In this document: positions 22,080-32,223 of the stretch, one piece after another
Numbering within the stretch: position 1 is the stretch's first letter
How the letters are laid out: the number at the start of each line of letters is the position of its first letter
Assembly: GCA_034509755.1 (NCBI GenBank)
Contig: CM067559.1
Span: 15,606,501 to 15,670,500 of the forward strand
From: Anisodus tanguticus
Taxonomy: Eukaryota > Streptophyta > Magnoliopsida > Solanales > Solanaceae
Length of the DNA stretch: 64,000 nt
Reading direction: 5' to 3'
Notes under the pieces: generated by a model
What the model was told of the DNA's origin: nothing
Databases searched by the model: none
Seen by the model: only the letters and a program-made list of their open reading frames with translations
Made by a program: the position numbers and the translations under genes

Positions 22080-22520
22080 ACTTGCATCGACCGATTCATG
22101 ATGGTATCGGAGTTTATCGCTTTATACAAAGCATGAAAGAAGTTGAGTAACTTCACGTCTCATTAGAGGACGTCCCTTATTGGGAGAAACCCGTGCCTTC
22201 GAGCAGTTCTACATCGTGGCTAGCCGGTCGGCTTTAGGAAGGACACGGATGACGGCGTCCGGACATATCCGTCGGGATCCGTCGGAGACATAAGACCGTA
22301 TGGCGATTGATCATCACGGGTGTCACTTCCTTGTTTACAAACTAAGGGACTACCCGGAGATCAAGTGTTCTGCTCTGTCTAGGGGAATGGGATTAAAACC
22401 CAAAATATACGGACCAATACGGTGGAAACCCAACCTTACGAACCGGAGATCCCAAGTAATTTGGTTCAATGGAAAAACTAAGTTGTAAAGGTTCGTTGAT
22501 CGCTTCGGTGGAAGCATGAG
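22080..22520 (+). pseudogene. RNase H C-terminal remnant of the 17.87-kb element
   Basis: Readable text includes EDVPYWEKPVPS near 22165, IRRRHKTVW near 22280 and GMGLKPKIYG in an adjacent frame near 22390. These are the last conserved blocks of Ty1/copia pol. Several stops interrupt it. Confidence 0.65.
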
Positions 22521-23036
22521 CACTTCGGATAGTGATTTCGAAAAGAAACACCAAATCCAAAGCCGTTCCCGCGATAGACGTTAAGTGCTATCTGCAGTAT
22601 GGGTAAAGGTTAAGTTTTCAAAACTCGTAATGATCCTCAACGGTTGAGGTTAGGTCTTTGGGAAACTTTTAATGGTTCCTAACACTTGTGAAGTGGGGTA
22701 TAGCAGGATACCTTGTAGGAGACCACCTATTTAAGTGCGAGGACGGGCCACCTCAAATTGAACGCACTTAAGAATCCAAGACGTTGTCCATGGCCAAAAC
22801 GGACAAAACATTACGAAGAAGAGAGTAAGGGAATTTGTTGTGTTGGTACCGTTGTCTTGGCTTACACTAAACACCGACGGTTCAAGACATCACGTTCACC
22901 GCGTAGTAAGTAAGTCCGATGGTATTCAACTATGGAAGGTTCAAAGCCGAGGCTACCTCTCCTTATGCAACATCGGTCCGTCCATTTGAAATATTTCGGA
23001 AATGAAAAGACACCATGTGAGTGCGCCAAAATCTCT

Positions 23037-23049
23037 TTCAAGAGGGGAT
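23037..23049 (+). other. Polypurine tract of the 17.87-kb element
   Basis: The purine-rich AAGAGGGGAT stretch lies immediately upstream of the 3' LTR start (TGTTGG at 23050), the normal site for plus-strand priming. Confidence 0.65.
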
Positions 23050-24169
23050 TGTTGGAAATTTGCCTTTGGCGGGAGTTGCGACCGACCAACTTTAACGGCT
23101 TAAACACTAGTGTAACGTATGTTGGAGAATCCGGTTCTTCACACATGCATGATCTACTAAGTACGTAGATAACCGTAGGGCCAAGAATCGTCAAATTTCA
23201 TTGAGAAATGAAAGAGATATTGGTTCACGAAGTAAGGTGTTTGAAGCATGGAAAGTGTGGTATTGTGTGTAATTCTCCCTCATCGGTAGAGGAAGAAAGA
23301 ATTGTTGTGTATATAAGATTCGAAATTGGTTTGGGGTTTGGGACCCCAAGGGGTATCCCATGTGTTTAAAGGAGGGAGGACCTAGATGTGCTTCGGTTCG
23401 AGGAAAGACCACACGCGCGCCGCCGCCGCCCGCCCGTCCCGTCGGTTCGGGTTCTCGGGTTCTCGGGCCGGGGCCGGGCGCGTCGCTCGAAGTTTCAAGA
23501 TGTGCGGTTTGGTCCCTCAAGTTTCCGAGAATACGGACAGTCAAAGCGAGTTGCCAAGCACTCAATTCAGCCATTTATTTTGGCTGAATTACTCCTCCTA
23601 TAATGGCCAAATCCGTTGGTCTTTCACCATTTATGTTGGTGGCTTTACTACCTCCATAATGGCCATTATTTGGCTATTATGGAGGCAGTTTTTCAGCCCC
23701 TCCCTCACCTATATAAACACCCCCTTACACCATTGTTGAGCACCAAGACATATGCACGAAAATACAGAAAAACAGTGCACGAAAATACACAACCGAAATA
23801 GTTTTCTTCCTACAACTTCCAAGCATCATTTCGTTACTCAATATTCTTCACGGTAGCTCTTGAGTTTCCTTTGCTCAAGGGTTCCATTGCTGTTTTATCT
23901 TGGGAGACAAATTGTCCAGGACGTATAAAGGATACATACGGGGCAATATTGTCTTAAGGACAGAGTGCTACACTCGACTCAGAAAAAACCAATTTATATT
24001 TTTCCGTCTTCTATAAAACTGGAATTTCCAGTTTTTACTTGTGTAACTATTGTAATTTTCAGATTCCATGTTGAATTATTGAATCTTTGTTTATCCTTTC
24101 GAATACTTGTAATAGTTAAATACTTCTCGTGCTGCTTTATAAAGTACCATAGAGAAAAATCTCCCAACA
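23050..24169 (+). repeat. 3' LTR (1120 bp) of the 17.87-kb Copia element
   Basis: Nearly identical to the 5' LTR. Most differences lie in the GC-rich block at about 23440-23490; a handful of single changes occur elsewhere. Ends CCCAACA at 24169, followed by AGATT. Confidence 0.9.
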
Positions 24170-24174
24170 AGATT

Positions 24175-25522
24175 TATTTTATACTTATTTAGTGATTTTT
24201 TTTTATATATATATATATAGATTGAGCCAAAATTCTTGAGTTAAGATGAACCCGTAACTTATGAACTAATAATCTATTTGGCTAAGCTAATTTTTTTTCA
24301 AAAGTGCTTATTGTTTTTTCATTATTTTTAAAAAAAAGTGAGGTGTTTGACCAAACTTTTGAGAGAAAATAAGTGCTTTTGAAAGTAGCATAAACAGTTT
24401 TTTAGAAGCTAAAAAAATGCTTCTAAAAAATAGTTTTTGTCCAAAAAACACTTTTGAGAAAAATACACTTAGAAACACTTTTTAAAAGCTTGGTCAAATA
24501 TTAATTGCTACTCAAAAGTTCTTTTAAAATTAATTGGCCAAACATAAACTGTTTTTTACCAATTTTTTTTTTTGAAAAGTACTTTTGAAAATAAATAGAT
24601 TTTAAAAGATTGATCAAACATGTTATAGATCAGCCTATGTGATCAAGTGAGCATACCTAACTTCATGATCAAGACTAAGAAGCATTGTTTCATTGGCTCA
24701 CTGTAAACTTTTAGTATGACAATGGCTTCTATTTTGAAAGCTCAGATGTATATTTTATGCTGTCAAGTTCATTTTTTCTCTAGTTGAAAATGTCCATCTT
24801 CAAATATTACTGAGAGGTTTGGCTGTAATGTCCCCCTCTTTATAGCTTTTGATAGAATATGAAATATCATCCTTCAATGGGAAAAGTTTTTTTAAAAAAA
24901 GAAAAACATTATCCCTCTTATTTCCTTATAAACAAGAAATTTCCAGTTTAGAAAGATTCTCAACTTTGTAAGTAAATCATTTTTGCACGTAGGAATAATA
25001 TCAATTTTGCTCCCTAAAGTTATTGGATAGATTCTAATATTGGTCCTGGTGATAACTACGTATATTGAACCTTTAATACATTAAAATGTCTGTTTTGGTC
25101 CCTATATATAACAAATGTATTGCATTTATACCATTTTTACAATTATATTATCTCAAGTATGGAATAATAGTATAAATTAAACATAGCTAAATGTGTAGTT
25201 AAAATGATTTAATGGATAATAATTCATTTAAATATTTGAAGATATACAAGTGGAGGGACAAAACTGCACATTTTAGTTAGTTATTAAAGATTAAATGTAC
25301 TTCGGAGAATATCCTAAGAATCAAAATCAGAACTTATCTATATTTCAGGAACTTAAAGTACAAATTCCTTTAATTTTGGGTATATCTCTACTCTTACTGA
25401 ATTTGTTTGTCTCTTTACAATCAAATTTATTTTTGGTTTTTCCTAGCTCTTTCTTTATGTGAATTGATTGAAAAGATAACCAAGTTGGACTAATAATGAT
25501 ATTTAGTTAAATGTTCTTATGG
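24175..25522. other. Anonymous DNA with a possible TTTGGC-ended repeat; no gene
   Basis: A (TA)n run lies near 24206-24221. Between about 24275 and 24620 there are partial inverted arms (TTTGGCTAAGC, AAAAGTGCTT, GGCCAAACATAAACTG), reminiscent of the element at 10655-11535, but the ends cannot be fixed. From 24620 to 25522 no coding frame or known repeat was recognised. Confidence 0.4.
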
Positions 25523-25524
25523 TA

Positions 25525-25844
25525 CTTCCTCCGTCTCATAATAAGTGTCATTTTAGCTAAAAGTTTTTGTCTTAAAAAATTAAGACATAAATTAGCTCGT
25601 TTTTTTCCAATTCTACCATTAAACAAAAACTAAAAATTTAAAGTAACATCTAAGTGATGATTGGAAAAGCTACATAATAACTTGGTATTGATAGATTCTC
25701 AATGTCAAAAAGTTTACTACTTGTGCATGCACTAATAAAAAATATTATTATATAAGGGTAATTTGGTAAACTTCACATTGCATTATTGCTTTTTTAATAT
25801 GTATGTTTTTTACTAAGGTAACAATTAATATGAGACGGAGGGAG
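25525..25844. mobile_element. Stowaway-like MITE (320 bp)
   Basis: Starts CTTCCTCCGTCTCATAATAAG and ends TATGAGACGGAGGGAG, with TA duplications at 25523-25524 and 25845-25846. A typical Stowaway end motif. It lies 14 bp from the Copia C4 LTR. Confidence 0.85.
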
Positions 25845-25858
25845 TATTACATTAGGCA

Positions 25859-26025
25859 TGTAGAATTGTATTAATCTCCCTTGGGGAGTCTTTTTCATTA
25901 ATACAAATTTATATAATGTGTACAATGTGGAGTCCTAATACAATAAGGATCCTATAACTATCATAATTATACATCACTAGTAACTACACAATATATGGTG
26001 AATATTCTACTAATATTCACTAATA
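25859..26025 (-). repeat. 3' LTR of Copia C4
   Basis: Begins (minus strand) TATTAGTGAATATT right after the GGGGGTG polypurine end and finishes AATTCTACA. Same ends as the C2 LTR. Confidence 0.85.
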
Positions 26026-26720
26026 CACCCCCTTAGTCGGAGCGGGAGGAGGCCGGACGCTTAGACTAGATCTAAAGTCAAGGAATATTTGTCTAGGTAG
26101 TCCTTTAGTGAACATATCCGCATCAGATGAGGCAGTAAGCACAACATCATCCACATATAACAACAGATAAGCAATGTTACTACCTTGATGAAAAATAAAG
26201 AGAGAATTATCACACTTGCTGCATACAAACCCAATATGCATAATGTAAGTAGCAAAGCGTTCATACCACACTCTGGGTGCCTGTTTCAAACCATAGAGTG
26301 ACTTATGAAGACGACATACATAATGAGGGGACTCTGGATGGAAAAATCCTGGCGGCTAGTGAATGTAAACAGTTTCTTTAAAGTCCCCATGTAGAAAAGC
26401 AGTCTTCACATCAAAATGATGAATCGACCAATGCTTACCCATAGCAATACTCAGAACTGTGCGAATGGTAGCCGGTTTAACAACCAGACTGAATGTCTCA
26501 CCATAATTAATACCCTTCTACTGATTAGTAATATTAGTCACAAGTCTTGCCTTATATATCTCTAGGGCACCACTGTCTCTGAATTTGTGACGAAATAGCC
26601 ACATGCATCGGATCACATTCACCCCATCCAGTCTAGGAACCAAGTCCTAAGTGTGTTGTTTTGTCAAAGCATTAAATTTCTCACGCATAGCTGTATTCCA
26701 ATTAGAGTCAAGTTTGGCTA
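26026..26720 (-). pseudogene. Copia C4 RT fused to pol C-terminus
   Basis: The RT begins near 26720 (D-NWNTAMREKFNAL-like) and includes the MHVA/VVKPATIRTVLSIAMGKHW zone near 26400-26500. In 26020-26289 it reads APRVWYERFATYIMHIGF and LLLYVDDVVLTASSDAD, running straight into MFTKGLPRQIFLDFRSSLSV and the proline-rich end. So the catalytic YVDD is joined in frame to the last 30 residues of pol; the roughly 270-residue RNase H portion between them is missing. Stops lie upstream (for example near 26355 and 26515). Confidence 0.8.
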
Positions 26721-27268
26721 ATTTGGAGTTTTTGGGAATTGGGGATATTGTTTGAGTGGACAGGTTAAAGTGGGTCTTGGGTTTGAAAATTCCATGTTGA
26801 GCACGAGTTTCCATTTTGTGTGTGGGGAGAAGGATCGGGTTGGCAGCGATACGGGTAGGTGGCAGGGCAGTCGTCGATATGTTATGTGTGTCGACTGGTG
26901 ACTAGCAGGATGGATCGACGTGGTGCAACGGGCTAGGTTCGGTGAGTGGTTAGTGGTTGCTATCGGGTTGGTCGATTGGGTGGTCTGGGTTAATGGGTTG
27001 ATAGTTTCGACGGGTTGTTGGGTGTGTGGTGACTGGTACCGGTAGGTAGGTAGCTGTCGGGGTTGGGTGGTTTCTAGTGATTGGTGGGTTATTGGTGTTA
27101 GTGGTTGATGGGTGTCTGACCAATGAGGGCGAAGGGATTCTGGTGACTAGTAGGTTGGGGGATTCGAGTCAAATTGGAATGGCAGTGGTGAAGAGGTGGT
27201 CAACGTGACGGAAGAGACTGTGGACTGACCGAGAGGAAACTGGGCAGAGGCAATGGGTACAATGGCTG

Positions 27269-28200
27269 CTACCGGAACAGTGACAGCTCGACCGAGAGCG
27301 AGGAGGAAAAGCAGTGATGTCTCGACTTGTCTAAAAATGTGTAATCCGAATTCTGGAATTTTTGGATATTTGTGAACGAGAAGATTGTTTCGTCAAACGT
27401 GATGTGACGTGAGACGATGATTTTGCGGGAAGACAAGTCGTAGCACAGATATCCCTTATGATTTAGCGGGAAACCTAAGAACACACAAGGAGTGGTGCGG
27501 GGTGCAAGTTTATGCGCGGCCGTGGAGGCAAGATTCGGGTAGCACAGGCAGCCGAAAATTCGTAAGTGCTCATAAGTTGGGATCCTACGGAATAGAATTT
27601 ATGTGGGTGTTCTATGTTGGAGAGTTTGGGTGGGCAAAATATTTAGAATATATTCGGTCATTTTAACAGCATAGACCCAAAAGGGAGGGGGGAGGAACGC
27701 ATGAAATAGGATCACACGAACCATGTTATTGATAGTGTGAATGATTCGTTCGGCCTTGCCATTTTGGGAGGAGGTGTGGGGACACGAGAACTAGAAAACC
27801 ATGCCATTAGTAAAGCAAAAATTGTGAAGCGTGGAATTATTGAACTCACGACCATTATCACATTGAAACGATTTTATGTCTTTTTCAAATTGCGTTTTGA
27901 CATAGACACGGAATGTAAGAAACTTGACAAACACTTCAGACTTGAATATAAGCGGATAAACCCAGATAAAGTGAGAATAGTCGTCTAATAAGATGAGATA
28001 AAATTTATGACCTAGTGAGTTAGTAATGAGAGATATCCATAAATTTGCATGAACAATATCAAAGGGAGAAAATGTAACACTTAAAAAAACTGAAAAGGAA
28101 GGCAAACATGTTTGCCTAAAGGGCAAGAAAAACACTGTTGGGCAAGTTATCCATTATTACAACGAATTAAATTATTGCTTCTAAGAAAATTAAAAACAGG
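27269..28200 (-). pseudogene. Copia C4 integrase
   Basis: Minus-strand frame 28135-27791 reads SPFDIVHANLWISLITNS, KFYLILLDDYSHFIWVYP and SFQCDNGREFNNS, the Copia integrase core with both first Asp residues. Further on, 27484-27269 reads FLGFPLNHKGYLCYDLSSRK and SRHITFDETIFSF. Frameshifts separate these parts, including the catalytic Glu zone near 27740-27780. Asp catalytic positions are kept in the readable part. Confidence 0.75.
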
Positions 28201-28239
28201 AGCTCCTGGGTGTCCAAGTCTATTGTGCCAGGTTGACGG

Positions 28240-28690
28240 AGAGATTGTTGCTAAAGCAATGGGAGGAGCGACATGGACAGTTAGAGATGTGGGAGGACTG
28301 ACACAGGCAGAGGGAGTGGATAGGAAAGGATAAAGGTCCCCTTCACTATTACATCTCGTAAGGAGTTTTTCGGTATGTAGGTCTATTACAGAAAACCCAG
28401 AAGGGTGAAAATTGATTGATACGAAATTATAAGTGACAAATTTTCTAACGGAGATTAGGTTCTCGATAATATTTAGGGAATATAGGACATTATTTAGGGA
28501 GAAATGAGGATGCGGTGGTGGGGTTAGTGTGTTGCCAAACCTTGAATTAGAATGTGATGACCATTTCCGACCATAATAGATTGTGGAATATTTAAATTTT
28601 GCAGTTGAGGAATATTACCAGAATTGTTGGTGAGGTGATACGTGACGCCTGTATCCATATACCACGTATTATCGAGCTACCGATGAGTCA
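28240..28690 (-). pseudogene. Copia C4 aspartic protease
   Basis: On the minus strand TWYMDTGVTYHLTNNSGN is readable around 28670-28610 (DTG active site), followed downstream by blocks equal to those of the C2 protease (FATDN/ISVRKFVT-like near 28440, LTRCNSEGDLYP-like near 28340). A single copy is present, unlike C2. Confidence 0.7.
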
Positions 28691-29471
28691 ATGTCATGAA
28701 AGTCTGGCCCAAATTGGATTGGGGAAGGCCTGGAGCGAACTGCTGGGCTCCAGGAAATTGGGCCTGATTGCTGTGGCCCGTCGGCTATGCTCCCAGTTTG
28801 CTAGGCCGCTGATAGGCTTCAGGAAATTGGGTCGGATGGTTGTGGCCCATCAACTAGTTTGGGGCGCATAACTTGGCTGCCTAAAAGTGGGCCTGCTTGT
28901 CGTGGCCCATCACTTGTGCTCTCAGGCTGTTGGGCCGCTACAACCATAGTTTATTATGGGCCGTAGCTGCTGGACTACGTCTGGAGGCTGATGGACCCTT
29001 GTTGGAAGCCCAGTTCCCAGCCCTACCCCTTCTGCTACCCCTACGCCGCTGGCCACTGCCATATCCGTGGTTGTTCTTGGCTATGAAGGTTGTCAGAGAG
29101 TAGGTGAGAGAGAAAACAATAGGGGGTTCATTACGTATATGAGGTGTATATGAGGCCGTATATAAGGTCTATATCGGCTTAGGGAGGCTGTATACGGGTA
29201 GTATATAGTGGCAGTAAGGGTATATCAGTCGTATACATATTGTATACCGGCGTGTATATGCTGTATAGGAGGGGTATACGACTTTTTGGAGAAATAGGAA
29301 AGGAATGAGGGTTGTATATCAGTAGTATACCAGAGGTATATAGGGTTGTTTGCTGAATTGAGGGTTGGGCAGCTGTATATCGGATGTATACCGGCGGTAT
29401 ACGGGTTGTTTGATGCCGGAGAAGAAAAGGGAAGGGCGGCCGAATTTAGGTTTTAGGTCGAGGAGGATTGT
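28691..29471 (-). pseudogene. Copia C4 leader and residual gag tail
   Basis: Adjacent to the protease (29090-28691) lies an Arg/Gly- and then Gln/Pro/His-rich tail (NHGYGSGQRRRGSRRG near 29080), like the gag C-terminus of C3 and C5. Between it and the PBS (29471-29091) is a TATAC/GTATA-rich tract like that in C2. The gag core (UBN2) present in C3 and C5 is absent, with no room for it. Confidence 0.65.
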
Positions 29472-29486
29472 TGGCTCATGATATCA
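29472..29486 (-). other. Primer-binding site of C4
   Basis: Minus strand TGATATCATGAGCC directly after the 5' LTR; a slightly altered initiator tRNA-Met site (TGGTATCA type). Confidence 0.65.
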
Positions 29487-29653
29487 TGTAAAATTATATT
29501 AATCTCCCTTTGGGAGTCTTTCTCATTATTACAAATATATATAGTGTCTACAATGTGGAGTCCTAATACAACAAGGATCTTATAACTATCATAATTATAC
29601 ATCACTAATAATTACACAATAAATGGTGAATATTCTACTAATATTCACTAATA
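29487..29653 (-). repeat. 5' LTR of Copia C4
   Basis: Pairs with 25859-26025; about 13-14 of 167 positions differ. The next 220 bp (29654-29874) hold nothing recognised. Confidence 0.85.
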
Positions 29654-29894
29654 TGGAACAATTTATTGGACAGCTAGGTACAGTCTCTCGTGGATTAATG
29701 TCAAACGAATCTACCTAATAGTAGTATCTAATCTAAAGATTTGAAGTTCAACTGAAATGGAGTAATGGACGACCTTTGGTTTCAGAAAACAAACAGGAAA
29801 ATGTTGTTTTTTCAATGGAAGACTGTGATTTTGGAAATTAAATTTGTTCATATATTCATATTTTTACTGTTCATGCACATAAAGAAATAATATC

Positions 29895-30115
29895 TCAGAT
29901 GATCAACTATGGGTGTTTTCACTCAGAAAGTCAATCAACTTTATTTTCTAATCAGAAAGTCACTCAATAATGGACGTTTTACTCAGAAAGTCCATTAACT
30001 TTATTTTCTAACCAAAAAGTGATGACTCAATTATGAGTGTTTCACTTAAAAAGTCACTCAACTATGAGTGTTTCACTCAAAAAGTCACTCAACCTATTTA
30101 AGTAATTTTTTAATT
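29895..30115. repeat. AGTCACTCAA-type tandem units, left arm tip
   Basis: Units of about 26-50 bp carrying ACTCAGAAAGTCACTCAA with CTATGGGTGTTT or TTTATTTTCTAA joints. The reverse-complement array lies at 30500-30665 and continues after the solo LTR at 31918-31942. Confidence 0.7.
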
Positions 30116-30675
30116 ACATTTTGCTAATTTTTATTTAAAGTCAAAATTGTAAAAAAATAAATAAGTACCCAATTTATAAGATAATAGAAAGAAATATTCG
30201 TGAAAGCCACTGTTCTTTTATCTAATTTGATAACAATTAGCGTTTTGGACTGACTATGATTTTTATCGCAATATAGAATTTACATGATGATTCATTCAAT
30301 GTAAGTACGATTATAAAAGGTATGTGACAAAAATCACAGTCAGTCCAAAACGCTAATTGTTATCAAATTAGATAAAAGAACAGTGGCTTTCATGAATATT
30401 TCTTTCTATTATCTTATAAATTGGGTATTTATTTATTTTTTTACAATTTTGGCTTTAAATAAAAATTAGCAAAATATAATTAAAAAATCACTTAAATAGG
30501 TTGAGTGACTTTCTGAGTGAAACACCCATATTTGAATGAATTTCTCGTTAGAAAACAAAGTTGAATGACTTTCTGAGTGAAACCCCCATAGTTGAGTGAC
30601 TTTCTGAGTGAAACCCTCATAAATTGAGTGACTTTCTGATTAGAAAACAAAATTGAGTGATTTTCTTATTGAAAC

Positions 30676-31917
30676 TGTTGGGAGATTTTGCTCTATGGTA
30701 CTTTATAAAGCAGTACGGGAAGTATATAACTATTACAAGTATTCAAAAGGATAAACAGAGATTCAATAATTCAACATGAAATCTGAAAATTACAATTGTT
30801 ACACAAGAAAAACTGAAAATTCCAGTTTTGTAGAAGACGGAAAGATAGAAACTGTTTTTGCTGAGTCGAGTGTGGCACTCTGTCCTTAAGACAATATTGC
30901 CCCGTATGTATCCTTTATACGTCCTGGACAATTTGTCTCCCAAGATAAAACAAAGAATGGAACCCTTGAGCAAAGGAAACTCAAGAGCTACCGTGAAGAA
31001 TATTGAATAACGAAATGATGCTTGGAAGTTGTAGGAAGAAGATTTTTTTTCGGTTGTGTATTTTCGTGCATATCAAGTGTGCTCAACAATGGTGTAAGGG
31101 GGTGTTTATATAGGTGAGGAATGGACTGATTTATCGCTCAAAATCGCCTCCATAATAGCCAAATAATGGCTATTATGGAGGTAGTAAAGTCACCAACATA
31201 AATGGGAGAAAGACCAACGGATTTGGCCATTATAGGAGGAGTAATTCAGCCAAAATAAATGGCTGAATTGAGTGCTTGGCTTTTCTGTCTTGACCGTCGA
31301 AATTCTGAACTTCAGGGACCAAACTGTACATCTTGAAACTTCGGGACCAAACCGTACATCCGAAATAATTTCGGTCCAAATCGTATATCCGAAACTTTTG
31401 GGATCAAACTATACTTCTGGCAAAGTTTTCTGGCCCAAAAAGATAATATCAGAAGACCCACAGCCCACAGCTCGTGAACCCGGAACCCGGAACCCGGAAC
31501 TCGGAACTCGGAACCGGAACCGGACCGGACGGGATTGGCGGCGGCGGCGCGCGTGTGGTCTTTCCTCGAACCGAAGCACATCTAGGTCCTCCCTCCTTTA
31601 AACACATGGGATACCCCTTGGGGTCCCAAACCCCAAACCAATTTCGAATCTTATATACACAACACTTCTTTCTTCCTCTACCGATGAGGGAGAATTACAC
31701 ACAATACCACACTTTCCATGCTTCAAACACCTTACTTCGTGAACCAATATCTCTTTCATTTCTCAATGAAATTTGACGATTTTTGGCCCTACGGTTATCT
31801 ACGTACTTAGTAGATCATGCATGTGTGAAGAACCGGATTCTCCAACATACGTTACACTAGTGTTTAAGCCGTTAAAGTTGGTCGGTCGCAACTCTCGCCA
31901 AAGGCAAATTTCCAACA
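30676..31917 (-). mobile_element. Solo LTR of the 17.87-kb Copia family
   Basis: Plus-strand ends are TGTTGGGAGA and TTCCAACA. A perfect GAAAC target duplication lies at 30671-30675 and 31918-31922. It matches the two LTRs of the 17870-24169 element in reverse orientation. It is about 120 bp longer because of a tandem array (31312-31425) and a different GC-rich block (31470-31560). It is nested in the foldback element. Confidence 0.9.
31312..31425 (-). repeat. ~30-bp minisatellite in the solo LTR
   Basis: About four copies of a GGGACCAAACCGTACATCCGA-like unit; the two full-element LTRs have only one or two units here. GGAACCCGGAACTCGG-type 7-bp repeats follow at 31480-31520. Confidence 0.7.
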
Positions 31918-32161
31918 GAAACATCCATAGTTGAGTGACCATGAGATATTATCTACGCACATAAAATGTTAGTGTATGATTTTTAACGTTATTTTCTCAA
32001 CAAACAAATGAAACGAAGTCTAAAATAGAAACCATAAGTCAATTCTAGCCATTAAGAAAGAAAAAAGGAGGTAGAAGTTAAATAGAAAAAAACAAAGCAA
32101 AGTCTAACCGCAGAACAGACATTTTTCTTTCTATAAATCTGTGTGAACTGAACTCTGAAAC

Positions 32162-32223
32162 TGATAGAATATGATAGAATATTTAGGTATAATTATGTAT
32201 ATGGTATATATATATATATATAT
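32162..32223 (+). repeat. 5' LTR of C3, left part
   Basis: Starts TGATAGAATATGATAG like the 3' LTR at 37320, then runs into (TA)n at the insertion point. About 50 bp of LTR seen in the 3' copy are missing here. Confidence 0.75.

Larger units (their letters stand above)
17870..24169 (+). mobile_element. Ty1/copia element with 1.1-kb LTRs, decayed interior
   Basis: LTRs at 17870-18984 and 23050-24169 start TGTTGG and end CCAACA. The element is bounded by a perfect AGATT target duplication (17865-17869 and 24170-24174). The 4.07-kb interior keeps order gag-like, integrase-like, RT-like, RNase H-like, which fixes it as Ty1/copia, but every domain is broken. The LTRs are about 98% alike outside one variable GC-rich block, so insertion was fairly recent despite the decayed coding region. 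A solo LTR of the same family is at 30676-31917. Confidence 0.85.
25859..29653 (-). mobile_element. Copia element C4, gag-core-less, RNase H deleted
   Basis: Both LTRs (167 bp each, about 8% different by eye) are present, so this copy is structurally bounded. Minus-strand order: 5' LTR, PBS, TATAC-rich leader, gag tail, protease, integrase, RT, short pol C-terminus, 3' LTR. No target duplication could be matched (AGGCA on the left, TGGAA on the right). It is in inverted orientation to C2, its close relative. Confidence 0.85.
29884..31956. mobile_element. Foldback Mutator-like element with 9-bp TSD, split by a solo LTR
   Basis: GCACATAAA occurs at 29875-29883 and 31957-31965, a perfect 9-bp target duplication, the hallmark of Mutator superfamily elements. 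The ends are inverted (GAAATAATATCTCA on the left, GTAGATAATATCTCA on the right read in reverse). The inner arms pair almost perfectly: the CCACTGTTCTTTTATC stretch near 30208 matches its reverse complement near 30375. Outer arms consist of GTTGAGTGACTTTCTGAGTGAAAC-like tandem units. Subtracting the nested LTR leaves about 826 bp with arms of about 370 bp and a 50-bp loop. There is no transposase, so it is non-autonomous. Confidence 0.8.

Noticed and set aside
25854..29658. Target duplication around Copia C4
   Set aside because: Flanks AGGCA and TGGAA do not match; either mutation or a rearranged end, so none is claimed.
29895..30665. CRISPR-like short repeats
   Set aside because: Units vary in length and sequence, lack unique spacers and form arms of an inverted repeat in plant DNA.
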